This document shows positions 1 to 5,047 of a stretch of 6,346 nt of DNA, piece by piece. The first letter of the stretch is position 1, and every line of letters begins with the position of its first letter. Under the pieces are notes generated by a model. It was not told the origin of the DNA and made no database searches. It saw only the letters and a list, made by a program, of their open reading frames with translations. This DNA is from Bacteroidia bacterium. Its GTDB lineage: Bacteria; Bacteroidota; Bacteroidia; Bacteroidales; Azobacteroidaceae. The stretch covers positions 1 to 6,346 of the forward strand of contig BNTP01000124.1 of assembly GCA_025996695.1 (NCBI GenBank), given 5' to 3'. The position numbers were made by a program, and so were the translations under genes.

Positions 1-57
1 CATGGCCGTTGAAAATAATTTTTCTACCGGCTGTGCTGCTTTCTTTTTGCGTCCCAT
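1..57 (-). CDS. N-terminal start of an unidentified protein, cut by the window edge
   Basis: The ATG lies at 57-55 on the minus strand and the frame stays open to the window edge, giving 19 residues: MGRKKKAAQPVEKLFSTAM. The N-terminus is basic (RKKK) and has no signal peptide, so a cytoplasmic protein is likely. This start was chosen because a Bacteroidota-type -7 box lies 24-31 bases upstream of it (81-88), leaving a leader of roughly 15-20 nt. The family cannot be recognised from so few residues. The gene runs divergently from the transcription unit that starts near 185. Confidence 0.55.
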   Translation of the reverse strand, partial: MGRKKKAAQPVEKLFSTAM

Positions 58-80
58 ATTTTTGACTTTTATTTTGTCGG

Positions 81-88
81 CGAAGGTA
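81..88 (-). promoter_or_regulatory. Putative Bacteroidota -7 box for the leftward gene
   Basis: The minus strand reads TACCTTCG, one mismatch from the Bacteroidota consensus TAnnTTTG. A TTTG that could serve as the -33 box lies about 22 bases upstream on that strand, inside the dispersed repeat at 102-127. The expected transcript start is near 74, shortly before the ATG at 57. Confidence 0.5.
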
Positions 89-101
89 GTAATTTTTTTT
101 C

Positions 102-127
102 ATAGCACCTCAAAAAAAGATTTAGCC
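102..127 (+). repeat. Dispersed repeat, copy 1 (inverted partner at 3347-3371)
   Basis: This segment begins ATAGCACC, has a run of seven A, and ends GATTTAGCC. The reverse complement of 3347-3371 is the same sequence except for one substitution (T to G after ATAGCACC) and one A fewer in the run. The similarity stops sharply on both sides. This copy lies just upstream of the leftward promoter; the other lies just after tRNA-Gln. Confidence 0.7.
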
Positions 128-170
128 CGCATTTATGGTTAAAAAAATGTGATAATTTGAAAAAAGTTTG

Positions 171-178
171 TACTTTTG
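171..178 (+). promoter_or_regulatory. Bacteroidota -7 box for a rightward transcript
   Basis: TACTTTTG matches TAnnTTTG exactly and is followed by GCC, like the other promoters here. The -33 side is weak. No protein gene of normal size follows; the next strong signal is the terminator at 361-399, so the box probably drives a short RNA starting near 185. Confidence 0.6.
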
Positions 179-184
179 CCACCA

Positions 185-399
185 AAACAAGCGTAAGACA
201 GATGGCAAGCAACAAACATAAAATAGCCATAACTCCCTAATTATCAGTGGATTACGGGGTTTGGTTGGGGTAAATTCCCGCGCACGAACCGACCCGCGCA
301 GGCGCAGTTTCGCGTTCGCGCATTTCCGGCATTAAACAATATTTTCACAAACATACCAGCAAGCCGCAATGGGACTTTCGAGTCCTGTTGCGGCTTTTT
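185..399 (+). ncRNA. Candidate structured small RNA of about 215 nt
   Basis: This stretch is bounded by an exact -7 promoter box (171-178) and a textbook intrinsic terminator (361-399). The only in-phase start just after the promoter, ATG at 202, gives a 12-residue peptide (MASNKHKIAITP, 202-240), too short to explain a 215-nt unit, although it could be a leader peptide. The middle (about 275-330) is GC-rich and able to fold; for example CGAAC near 285 can pair with GTTCG near 313. It does not match 6S RNA, tmRNA, SRP RNA or RNase P as far as I can recognise. The RNA call is an inference from the signals at its two ends. Confidence 0.35.
361..399 (+). terminator. Strong intrinsic terminator with UUCG tetraloop
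   Basis: AAGCCGCAA (361-369) pairs with TTGCGGCTT (388-396), two G-T wobbles follow, and GGACT (372-376) pairs with AGTCC (381-385) around a TTCG loop. This makes a 16-bp stem with the most stable known tetraloop, ending in a run of five T (395-399). The T run is on the plus-strand side only, so it ends rightward transcription. Confidence 0.85.
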
Positions 400-421
400 G
401 CGTCCTGTTGCGGCTTGTTCC
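382..421 (+). repeat. 20-bp tandem duplication of the terminator 3' arm
   Basis: The units at 382-401 and 402-421 both begin GTCCTGTTGCGGCTT and differ only at a few bases near their ends (TTTGC versus GTTCC). The first unit is the 3' arm and T run of the terminator. The second could also pair with the 5' arm but has a broken T run. Slippage duplication is the simplest explanation. Confidence 0.75.
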
Positions 422-491
422 GTCATTGCGAGGGCGGAGCCCGAAGCAAACCGGCTGCTTTTTATAGTTTGCTTCGCCCTACCAATGACGG
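420..491. repeat. MITE-like inverted repeat element (GTCATTGCGAGG family)
   Basis: The ends are inverted copies. The left arm (420-451) starts CCGTCATTGCGAGGGCG and the right arm (467-491) ends CGCCCTACCAATGACGG. The arms also share GAAGCAAAC/GTTTGCTTC, while the left arm has a six-base GAGCCC insertion. The centre is a short spacer of about 15 bases. Repeats beginning GTCATTGCGAGG and containing GAAGCAA are a familiar class of non-coding dispersed repeat in many bacterial genomes. It encodes no protein. Its other copies must lie outside this window. Confidence 0.7.
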
Positions 492-602
492 TTTTACGCA
501 ACTCATTGATTTTCAACGGGGTTGGGGACTGCCACTTGCCATGAACAATGCAGAGATATGTCATTCTTTTTTACAGGATGGCGCCGTTTTTTTTAAGAGA
601 GG

Positions 603-645
603 GGGGGAAACGCAGCGGCGGAGCCGCCGCCGCTGCGTTTCCCCC
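603..645. repeat. Perfect 19-bp GC-rich hairpin
   Basis: The arm at 603-621 (GGGGG, AAACGCAGC, GGCGG) is perfectly complementary to 627-645 around the five-base loop AGCCG. A run of eight T lies before it (589-596) rather than after it, and on the minus strand that becomes A, so it is not a normal terminator in either direction. It lies immediately before the broken start of the rtcB remnant. Confidence 0.8.
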
Positions 646-647
646 GA

Positions 648-661
648 CCCTCACGTGAGGG
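648..661. repeat. 14-bp perfect palindrome at the rtcB breakpoint
   Basis: CCCTCACGTGAGGG is its own reverse complement. It ends four bases before the ATG of the rtcB remnant and carries the in-frame TGA (656-658) that closes the frame upstream of it. It could be a protein-binding site or part of a mobile repeat together with the hairpin at 603-645. Confidence 0.7.
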
Positions 662-664
662 GTA

Positions 665-874
665 ATGAGTCGCTCTGCTGCCATCCGTAATTTGGATTTG
701 GAAGCCGAAAAACGTAAACTGGATGAACAGGGCATCATTCATTCCATTCGCAGCAAGTCGGATTTGGAAGAAGCGGCTTCGGCATATAAGGATATTTCGC
801 AGGTCATGGCGTTTCAATCGGATTTGGTGAAAATCAAGGTGGAATTGAGTCCGTTGGCAGTGATTAAGGGATAA
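665..874 (+). pseudogene. rtcB: C-terminal remnant of RNA-splicing ligase RtcB
   Basis: The 69 residues (MSRSAAIRNLDLEAEKRK to SPLAVIKG) match the C-terminal end of RtcB, the GTP- and metal-dependent ligase that joins RNA 3'-phosphate or 2',3'-cyclic phosphate ends to 5'-OH ends in tRNA repair and splicing. The signs are MSRS at the start, YKDISQVMAFQSDLV near the end and the terminal VKG-like IKG. Full-length RtcB is around 400-480 residues, so more than four fifths is missing. In intact RtcB the MSR motif directly follows HGAGR, whose histidine forms the covalent GMP adduct; here it is preceded by an in-frame TGA and a palindrome, so the catalytic histidine and metal site are gone. The remnant cannot be an active ligase. 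The ATG at 665 is an internal methionine of the ancestral protein. It is followed closely by another gene remnant in the same direction. Confidence 0.85.
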
Positions 875-884
875 ATGAGTAATT

Positions 885-1157
885 TTGTGGAAAATTAATA
901 ACCGTCTTATTCAGAAACAAATATATGACAATGGCAAAAATTACGATGCCAAGAACATGATGCACACATTTCGCTTACTGAATATGGCGGAAGAAATCGC
1001 AGTGGAAAAGCGGATTAATGTTTTTCGGAAAGACCGCGATTTTCTTTTTAAAGTCAGGAACGGCGAATTTCTTTATACGGACAATTTTCCAAATGGTCGT
1101 TTATATAGCCAACCGCCTGCAAGTGGGCATAGCAAATGGTTGTTCCGAAAAACTTGA
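885..1157 (+). pseudogene. C-terminal remnant of a COG3541-type predicted nucleotidyltransferase
   Basis: The segment IYDNGKNYDAKNMMHTFRLLNMAEEIA followed by RKDRDFLFKVRNGEF resembles the C-terminal helical part of predicted nucleotidyltransferases of the DNA polymerase beta superfamily (COG3541), where a YDxKxxMHxxRLLxMAxEI stretch is typical. The N-terminal catalytic part (GSxxYG and paired aspartates) is absent. No ATG fits: the frame opens only after a TGA at 876-878 and the first possible start is a TTG at 885. The likely homology ends near 1075; after that the frame runs antisense through the end of tag and its residues mean nothing. An ATG at 875, right after the rtcB stop, opens a 7-codon stub (MSNFVEN) that may be the old 5' end, which would imply an internal deletion. 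Its place just behind rtcB fits an old RNA-repair operon. The family call rests on motif memory. Confidence 0.6.
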
Positions 1158-1635
1158 ATCCCCGCTTTTTCATGTCCTTGCTGATAGCATCGGATAACGG
1201 CGTAGATGCCGGAATTTCGCTTAATGTTTTCCAGTGATTGGTAACAGGCTTTCCTTCCGGCAGAAATGTCCGCAGGTAATTACAAAAACTGCCGAACTCT
1301 TTTTGTACTTCCAAAAACCGTTGCGCATTGGAAATCGTCGCCTGTATCTTGTTCCGGTTGCGGATAATGCCGCTGTCCTGCATCAAACGCTCGACATCCT
1401 GTTCCGTCATTTGTGCCACTTTTTCGGCGTCATAACCGGCAAAGGCGTTCCTGTAAGCATCCCGCCGCTTGAGAATGGTTATCCAGCTTAATCCCGCCTG
1501 AGCGCTTTCCAGTACAAGGAACTCAAACATTTTATGGTCGTTCCTTACTTCCCTGCCCCATTCCTCGTCGTGGTACTTTATGTATATGGGGTCGGACTTG
1601 CACCAGCCGCATCGCCTTGTAGCTTCTTGATTCAT
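1054..1635 (-). CDS. tag: DNA-3-methyladenine glycosylase I
   Basis: This monofunctional glycosylase removes 3-methyladenine from alkylated DNA, starting base excision repair in the cytoplasm. The 193-residue product aligns along its whole length with E. coli Tag (187 residues). The zinc ligands are visible: Cys9 in RRCGWC, His22 in YHDEEWG, and His181 and Cys185 in NDHLENC. The base-recognition segment LESAQAGLSWITILKRR carries Glu43 and Trp51, counterparts of E. coli Glu38 and Trp46. Further family signatures are DSGIIRNRNKIQATI, TLSEIPASTPLSDAISKDMKKRGFKFFGTTICY and QAVGYINDH. The ATG at 1635 is supported by an exact TAnnTTTG promoter about 30 bases upstream and by family length. The gene is monocistronic and convergent with the rtcB/nucleotidyltransferase remnants, whose last frame overlaps its 3' end on the opposite strand. 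Nothing suggests damage. Confidence 0.96.
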   Translation of the reverse strand: MNQEATRRCGWCKSDPIYIKYHDEEWGREVRNDHKMFEFLVLESAQAGLSWITILKRRDAYRNAFAGYDAEKVAQMTEQDVERLMQDSGIIRNRNKIQATISNAQRFLEVQKEFGSFCNYLRTFLPEGKPVTNHWKTLSEIPASTPLSDAISKDMKKRGFKFFGTTICYAHLQAVGYINDHLENCPYKEIRRS

Positions 1636-1664
1636 ATTGAAACCGTATTTTGAGTAAAACTCTA

Positions 1665-1672
1665 CAAAGATA
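1665..1672 (-). promoter_or_regulatory. Promoter -7 box of tag
   Basis: The minus strand reads TATCTTTG, an exact TAnnTTTG match, about 30 bases upstream of the tag start codon. No good -33 TTG is evident at the usual 19-21 base distance. The expected transcript start is near 1658. Confidence 0.75.
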
Positions 1673-1710
1673 CAACCTTTTTTCCAATTTCACGTCAGCC
1701 CTGGATTTTT

Positions 1711-1794
1711 ACTCGCGGATTCCGTTTGTGCAATCCGGTAAATGTCGTAGAAATGACGGCTTTTGCCGTTTTTCTTCTTTTACAGGCCGCGAGT
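1711..1794. other. Structured intergenic segment closed by an 8-bp stem
   Basis: ACTCGCGG (1711-1718) pairs with CCGCGAGT (1787-1794). Inside are two smaller hairpins: CGGATT (1716-1721) with AATCCG (1732-1737), which competes with the outer stem, and ACGGC-TTTT-GCCGT (1756-1769), followed on the plus strand by a T-rich tract. The inner hairpin looks like a weak rightward terminator, but no rightward gene precedes it. The segment may be a repeat or a small RNA; I recognise neither. Confidence 0.35.
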
Positions 1795-1830
1795 TTTAGG
1801 GATATTTTTTCTGCAATGTGAATTTATTAA

Positions 1831-1838
1831 TACCTTTG
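1831..1838 (+). promoter_or_regulatory. Rightward promoter -7 box
   Basis: TACCTTTG followed by CACC is an exact TAnnTTTG match, with TTTT (1807-1810) at the -33 distance. The first start codon downstream (1865) gives only MNCVRADQFVT and a stop. The DUF1801 start at 1985 lies about 145 bases beyond the expected transcript start, so the box may serve that gene through a long leader or be a leftover of a replaced gene. Confidence 0.6.
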
Positions 1839-1864
1839 CACCAAAATTTAATAAGAATTAGAGA

Positions 1865-1900
1865 ATGAATTGTGTTCGCGCGGATCAATTTGTTACATAA
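1865..1900 (+). other. Orphan 11-codon ORF, perhaps the broken start of a lost gene
   Basis: ATG at 1865 follows the promoter box by a distance normal for this window and encodes MNCVRADQFVT before TAA. Its first part has the GC content of the resident genes (TGTTCGCGCGGATC), and the AT-rich stretch begins straight after. It could be a leader peptide, a chance ORF, or the 5' stub of a gene replaced by the AT-rich segment. The evidence is only position and composition. Confidence 0.25.
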
Positions 1901-1984
1901 TTAGGTATACGAAAAGATATACGGAACAAAAATAAATAAAAATTGTGGTGATAAAATCAACGTAAAAATAAAGAAAAGAGATGT

Positions 1985-2335
1985 ATGAACACAATAGATG
2001 AATATATTGAAACATTTGAACCAAATATTCAAAAGACATTAAATGAAATACGAAATTTCATAAAAAATGAAGTTCCGGAAGCATCCGAAAAAATATCTTA
2101 CGGAATGCCTACTTTTTATCTGAATGAAAATTTGGTGCATTTTGCGGCATTTAAGGATCATTATAGTTTTTTTCCAAGTCCCTCTGGAATTGATGCGTTT
2201 GAAAAGGAACTTGCCTCATATCGTAGTGGAAAAGGAACATTGCGTTTTTCAATTGATAAACCTATTCCATGGGAAATAATTAAAAAGGTTGTTCAATTTA
2301 GGGTAAAGGAAATTTCAAATAAAAAGAAAAAATAA
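1985..2335 (+). CDS. DUF1801 (YdhG-like) domain protein
   Basis: The 116-residue protein is a single DUF1801 domain (PF08818), a small alpha/beta fold related to YdhG of Bacillus, for which an iron-chaperone role has been proposed; the reaction or ligand in this lineage is unknown. Visible signatures are the N-terminal helix (TIDEYIETFEP, residues 3-13), PEASEKISYGMPTFYL (31-46), HFAAFKDHYSFFPSPSGIDAF (52-72), GKGTLRFSIDKPIPWEII (82-99) and a lysine-rich tail. There is no signal peptide or membrane segment, so it is cytoplasmic. ATG at 1985 is preferred over the overlapping ATG at 1981, which gives only six codons; the purine-rich AAAGAAAAGAG lies just upstream. The gene is markedly AT-rich (sample stretches 27% and 37% GC, against about 52% in trmD), and so is its upstream region, which suggests horizontal transfer. 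It converges with trmD; no terminator is visible between them. Confidence 0.85.
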   Translation: MNTIDEYIETFEPNIQKTLNEIRNFIKNEVPEASEKISYGMPTFYLNENLVHFAAFKDHYSFFPSPSGIDAFEKELASYRSGKGTLRFSIDKPIPWEIIKKVVQFRVKEISNKKKK

Positions 2336-2370
2336 TAAAGCAAAACAAACGACATATAACAGGCCTGCGC

Positions 2371-3066
2371 TCAAAACGGCTCATAGTCGGATGGAAGCAA
2401 ATCCGGCCTCAACCGCTTTGTCCGGTCAATAGATTGCTGCAATTCCCAATTGCGAATGTTGGCTTCGTGACCGGACAGGAGAATTTCCGGCACTTGCCAG
2501 CCATTGTAGTTGGACGGGCGTGTGTAAACAGGCGGTGCAAGCAGATTGTCCTGAAACGAGTCGGAGAGTGCCGATTGTTCGTCGCCGATTGCTCCCGGAA
2601 TCAGGCGCACAATCGCGTCTGTCATGACTGTTGCTGCCAATTCGCCACCCGTGAGGACGTAATCGCCAATCGAAATTTCGCGCGTGATGAGATGCTCCCG
2701 AATGCGGTAGTCAATCCCTTTGTAGTGACCACAGAGGATTATCAGGTTTTTGCACAGCGACAATTGATTTGCCAGCGGCTGTTTAAATGTTTCGCCATCC
2801 GGTGAAGTATAAATCACTTCGTCGTAGTCGCGCTGGGCTTTCAACGCCGTAATCACACGGTCAATCGGCTCACATTGCAGCACCATACCGGCTTGTCCGC
2901 CAAAAGGATAATCGTCCACACGACGATGCCGATTGTCTGACGAATAGTCGCGCAAATCATGCAAATGAATTTCTACCAGCCCCTTGTCTTGCGCCCGTTT
3001 CAAAATGGAAACGTGCAGCGGACTATCCAGCAACTCCGGCAATACGGTGATAATATCTATTCTCAT
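2371..3066 (-). CDS. trmD: tRNA (guanine-N1-)-methyltransferase TrmD
   Basis: TrmD uses S-adenosylmethionine to methylate G37 next to the anticodon of several tRNAs, preventing +1 frameshifting; it is a trefoil-knot (SPOUT) enzyme working as a homodimer in the cytoplasm. The 231 residues include [13 protein letters not shown] at the start, [17 protein letters not shown] (48-64), the knot that forms the SAM site ([38 protein letters not shown], 131-145), and [27 protein letters not shown]. Arg154 and Asp169 sit where the catalytic Arg and Asp lie in the E. coli enzyme. GGQAGM replaces the commoner GGGAGM. The frame is open upstream to 3123, but the ATG at 3066 is chosen because family members begin with M-R-I-D-I, and the promoter box at 3113-3120 would lie inside the longer version. 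It stands alone, without rpsP, rimM or rplS, its usual companions in many other bacteria. Confidence 0.97.
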   Translation of the reverse strand: MRIDIITVLPELLDSPLHVSILKRAQDKGLVEIHLHDLRDYSSDNRHRRVDDYPFGGQAGMVLQCEPIDRVITALKAQRDYDEVIYTSPDGETFKQPLANQLSLCKNLIILCGHYKGIDYRIREHLITREISIGDYVLTGGELAATVMTDAIVRLIPGAIGDEQSALSDSFQDNLLAPPVYTRPSNYNGWQVPEILLSGHEANIRNWELQQSIDRTKRLRPDLLPSDYEPF

Positions 3067-3112
3067 AAGGCTAATTTTTTCTTCATCATTTTTTGTTTTC
3101 ACAATTTGGACG

Positions 3113-3120
3113 CAAAGATA
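3113..3120 (-). promoter_or_regulatory. Promoter -7 box of trmD
   Basis: The minus strand reads TATCTTTG followed by CG, an exact TAnnTTTG match, 47-54 bases upstream of the trmD ATG at 3066. It supports the shorter start. No clear -33 box is seen. It lies back to back with the tRNA-Gln promoter at 3164-3194. Confidence 0.75.
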
Positions 3121-3163
3121 CAAAAGAATTATGAGTTAGTCCATAAAAAAATTATTAAAAGGC

Positions 3164-3194
3164 TTGCACGATTAAAAAAAAACACCTACCTTTG
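3164..3194 (+). promoter_or_regulatory. Promoter of tRNA-Gln
   Basis: A -33 TTG (3164-3166) is followed after 20 bases by TACCTTTG (3187-3194), the best full match to the Bacteroidota two-box promoter in the window. Transcription should start near 3201, about 18 bases before the mature tRNA. Confidence 0.85.
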
Positions 3195-3218
3195 CGCCGT
3201 CTTTTTTAGACAATTGAT

Positions 3219-3289
3219 TGTCTCATGGTGTAATGGTAGCACTGCAGTTTTTGGTACTGCCTGACTAGGTTCGAGTCCTAGTGAGACAA
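3219..3289 (+). tRNA. tRNA-Gln (anticodon TTG)
   Basis: The cloverleaf is complete. The acceptor stem is TGTCTCA/TGAGACA, the D arm GTG-TAATGGTAG-CAC, the anticodon arm GCAGT-TTTTGGT-ACTGC with TTG at 3251-3253, the variable loop CTGA, and the T arm CTAGG-TTCGAGT-CCTAG. The discriminator base is A (3289). It is followed by CCG, so the CCA tail is not encoded and must be added after transcription, as for many Bacteroidota tRNAs. The T-A first acceptor pair instead of G-C is typical of bacterial tRNA-Gln. It has its own promoter and is probably a single-gene transcript. Confidence 0.96.
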
Positions 3290-3327
3290 CCGTTTTAAGC
3301 TAGAAAAAAGCAAAAAGTGGTAAATCC

Positions 3328-3361
3328 CCGAATTTCATTGAAATTCGGCTAAATCTTTTTT
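3328..3361 (+). terminator. Probable terminator after tRNA-Gln
   Basis: CCGAATTTC (3328-3336) and GAAATTCGG (3340-3348) form a perfect 9-bp stem with an ATT loop, followed after a few bases by six T (3356-3361). The gap between stem and T run is longer than usual. The T run and the bases after it also belong to dispersed repeat copy 2 (3347-3371). Confidence 0.5.
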
Positions 3362-3371
3362 GCGGTGCTAT
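3347..3371 (-). repeat. Dispersed repeat, copy 2 (inverted partner of 102-127)
   Basis: Read on the minus strand this is the 25-base version of the element at 102-127: ATAGCACC, one changed base, C, six A, then GATTTAGCC. Its right-hand end on the minus strand merges with the hairpin after tRNA-Gln. No third copy was found in the window by eye. Confidence 0.7.
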
Positions 3372-3434
3372 TATTTAGCAAACGGCATCTTGCAGGAAAC
3401 GCTATTTAGTGGAATGATTGCGGATAGTCATAAA

Positions 3435-4931
3435 TTATTTCAATAAAGCACTCAGTTGCTCAAAATTTTGCGGAATGTCATTGCATAAAAATTTCAGATT
3501 CAACCAATTGGAATAGACGGCATATTCTTTCAACTGAATCGTGAGCAACGACTCCATATAGCCCTGATGGGCATTGAGGACGTTCATTTGTGTCGTATGC
3601 TCGTGGTATTTCGACACTTCATTGAGATATATTTGTTCCCTGAGTTTGGCGATCTCTTTCTGCGTTTCAAGCGCTTCAACACTATTCAACAGGTCGTTAG
3701 AGAGTGTTTCAACATTCGTTTCCATTTCAAAAAGGAGTTGTTCATTGCTTGTTTTTTGAAATTCATAGTCGCTCTTTTTGGCCATATATGCCCCTTTGGC
3801 AGCATTGTTGCCAAAAGGTAATTTGTAGGTCAATGTAAGCAAATAACTTGAGCCGGGAGGATAGGACGAGGTTTGCGGATAAATCCAAAAGCTGTTCCAT
3901 CGTCCGCCATCCACTTCGGAATAATAATTGTATCGCAACTGCAGGCTTAAATCATTGCGTTTCGCATAGTTGGCTATCTTTACTTCCTTTGACAAGGATT
4001 CCTCTTTCAATTTTTGTTTTTTGAATGCCAACGATTGCCTTGCAATGTCGGATTTTCGAATCAGCACATCGCTCACATAGCGTTTAATCTCTGCGCCCTC
4101 CATGGCGGGAGGTGCTTCAGGCGCCGCAAAGTTTTGGGTGGTCAAGGATGCTGTTTCCAAACCTAAAAGTTTTCGATAATCTAAATAATCGTTTTTAATC
4201 TCGTTGTAAGCACTATTGAGGTCTGATTTCAATTGGGCAAGTTCGGCTTTCACGTTCAGAATTTCAACTGACCCCACCGTGTTGTTGTTTATCTTTTGCT
4301 GAAGAGTGTCTTTATAGGCTTCCAAATCGTGAATAATCACCTCATGGTCTTTGTTTGCCCGATCTTTATAGACGATTTTCAAGTAGGCTAACGTCACATT
4401 TTTGATGAAGCGCGTGACTTCGTAGTCAAAACTTACCTGAGTAGAGGCTAAATTTAACGCGGCAATGTTTTGGTTAAGAAGATTCATGTTCGATTTTCCT
4501 ATGCCTTTGAGCAACGGCATGTCCAATTGGAGCCATGTTCCGTTGACTAATTGTGTTGCATCGTTGTTGGTCGGGTCTTTCGTTTGCGAACTAACGAACC
4601 CCGTAGAGGCATTAATCCCCAATTTCGTAGGTACCGTCAACGACAAGTTCAAACTCGAAGGGTTTCTGTCCTTATCCGGCAGTAAAATTCCGGACATCGT
4701 GCTAACATTAACATTCAACGAGGGGTCGAACACGCCTTTTGCAGACTGTTTGTCGCCCTTGGATTTTTCCACTTGGAGTTGATTGTTTTTGATGTCGTAA
4801 TTGTTTTTAAGACCAATTTCAATCGACTCTAACAAAGTTGGCAGCATAATTTCCGCATTTGTTTGCGCCACGACATGATTTGTCATGCGAGCTGCAAATA
4901 AAACGATAATAAAAATATTTTTTCGCATCAT
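3435..4931 (-). CDS. TolC-family outer membrane efflux protein
   Basis: The 498-residue product is an outer membrane factor of the TolC/OEP family (PF02321, two repeats), which forms a trimeric channel-tunnel carrying substrates from a pump and adaptor across the periplasm and outer membrane. Residues 1-22 are a signal peptide (KN, then FIIVLFAA, cleavage likely after VVA), with an unusual Arg15 inside the hydrophobic part. LLESIEIGLKNNYDIKNNQLQVEKSKGD is the first OEP helix; the beta-barrel segments include LNLSLTVPTKLGINASTGF and YLLTLTYKLPFG; long coiled-coil helices such as ALETQKEIAKLREQIYLNEVSKY follow in the second half, and QLDMPLLKGIGKSNM is a typical family stretch. Two ATGs are adjacent (4931 and 4928); either fits the promoter at 4963-4970. 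No adaptor or inner-membrane pump gene is beside it, so the substrate cannot be inferred. The gene is intact and has its own promoter. Confidence 0.93.
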   Translation of the reverse strand: MMRKNIFIIVLFAARMTNHVVAQTNAEIMLPTLLESIEIGLKNNYDIKNNQLQVEKSKGDKQSAKGVFDPSLNVNVSTMSGILLPDKDRNPSSLNLSLTVPTKLGINASTGFVSSQTKDPTNNDATQLVNGTWLQLDMPLLKGIGKSNMNLLNQNIAALNLASTQVSFDYEVTRFIKNVTLAYLKIVYKDRANKDHEVIIHDLEAYKDTLQQKINNNTVGSVEILNVKAELAQLKSDLNSAYNEIKNDYLDYRKLLGLETASLTTQNFAAPEAPPAMEGAEIKRYVSDVLIRKSDIARQSLAFKKQKLKEESLSKEVKIANYAKRNDLSLQLRYNYYSEVDGGRWNSFWIYPQTSSYPPGSSYLLTLTYKLPFGNNAAKGAYMAKKSDYEFQKTSNEQLLFEMETNVETLSNDLLNSVEALETQKEIAKLREQIYLNEVSKYHEHTTQMNVLNAHQGYMESLLTIQLKEYAVYSNWLNLKFLCNDIPQNFEQLSALLK

Positions 4932-4962
4932 ATCTAATATTTGAAAATCTTTATATTTTTTG

Positions 4963-4970
4963 CAAATATA
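4963..4970 (-). promoter_or_regulatory. Promoter -7 box of the TolC-family gene
   Basis: The minus strand reads TATATTTG followed by CA, an exact TAnnTTTG match, about 32-39 bases upstream of the start codons. The expected leader is about 25 nt. Confidence 0.75.
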
Positions 4971-5047
4971 CGAATGTTTTTTTATTTGGTCTAATTTTTG
5001 TCAGGAACGGGTGGGCGACATATTTCCCGTGTCATATGTGGAGCTCT

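Larger units (their letters stand above)
58..664. other. 607-base stretch without a protein gene
   Basis: The open frames here are artefacts of GC-rich inverted repeats. The stretch holds two divergent promoters, copy 1 of a dispersed repeat, a candidate small RNA with terminator, a tandem duplication, a MITE-like repeat and two palindromic structures. In 492-600 I see nothing recognisable. Confidence 0.6.
1636..1984. other. 349-base stretch without a confident gene
   Basis: It contains the tag promoter, the structured segment at 1711-1794, a rightward promoter box at 1831-1838 and an 11-residue orphan ORF at 1865-1900. From about 1900 to 1984 it is strongly AT-rich, like the gene that follows. 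Confidence 0.6.

Noticed and set aside
244..564. 106-codon minus-strand open frame
   Set aside because: It runs across the terminator, the tandem duplication and the MITE-like repeat, has no recognisable domain and no promoter; open frames are common in such repeats.
603..645. Hairpin as an intrinsic terminator
   Set aside because: No T run follows the stem on either strand; the T run lies on the wrong side.
388..690. 100-codon plus-strand open frame ending inside the rtcB remnant
   Set aside because: It crosses the MITE-like repeat and the GC hairpin, and its product is low-complexity (RRSRRR); the rtcB frame overlaps its end in a different phase.
2434..2805. Rightward open frame opposite trmD
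   Set aside because: It is the antisense of a well-conserved gene and resembles no family.
3066..3123. 19-residue N-terminal extension of TrmD
   Set aside because: Family members start at MRIDII and the promoter -7 box lies inside the extension.
102..3371. A composite transposon bounded by the 25/26-bp inverted repeats
   Set aside because: There is no transposase, no target-site duplication was seen at the outer edges, and the enclosed genes include the housekeeping trmD and a tRNA.
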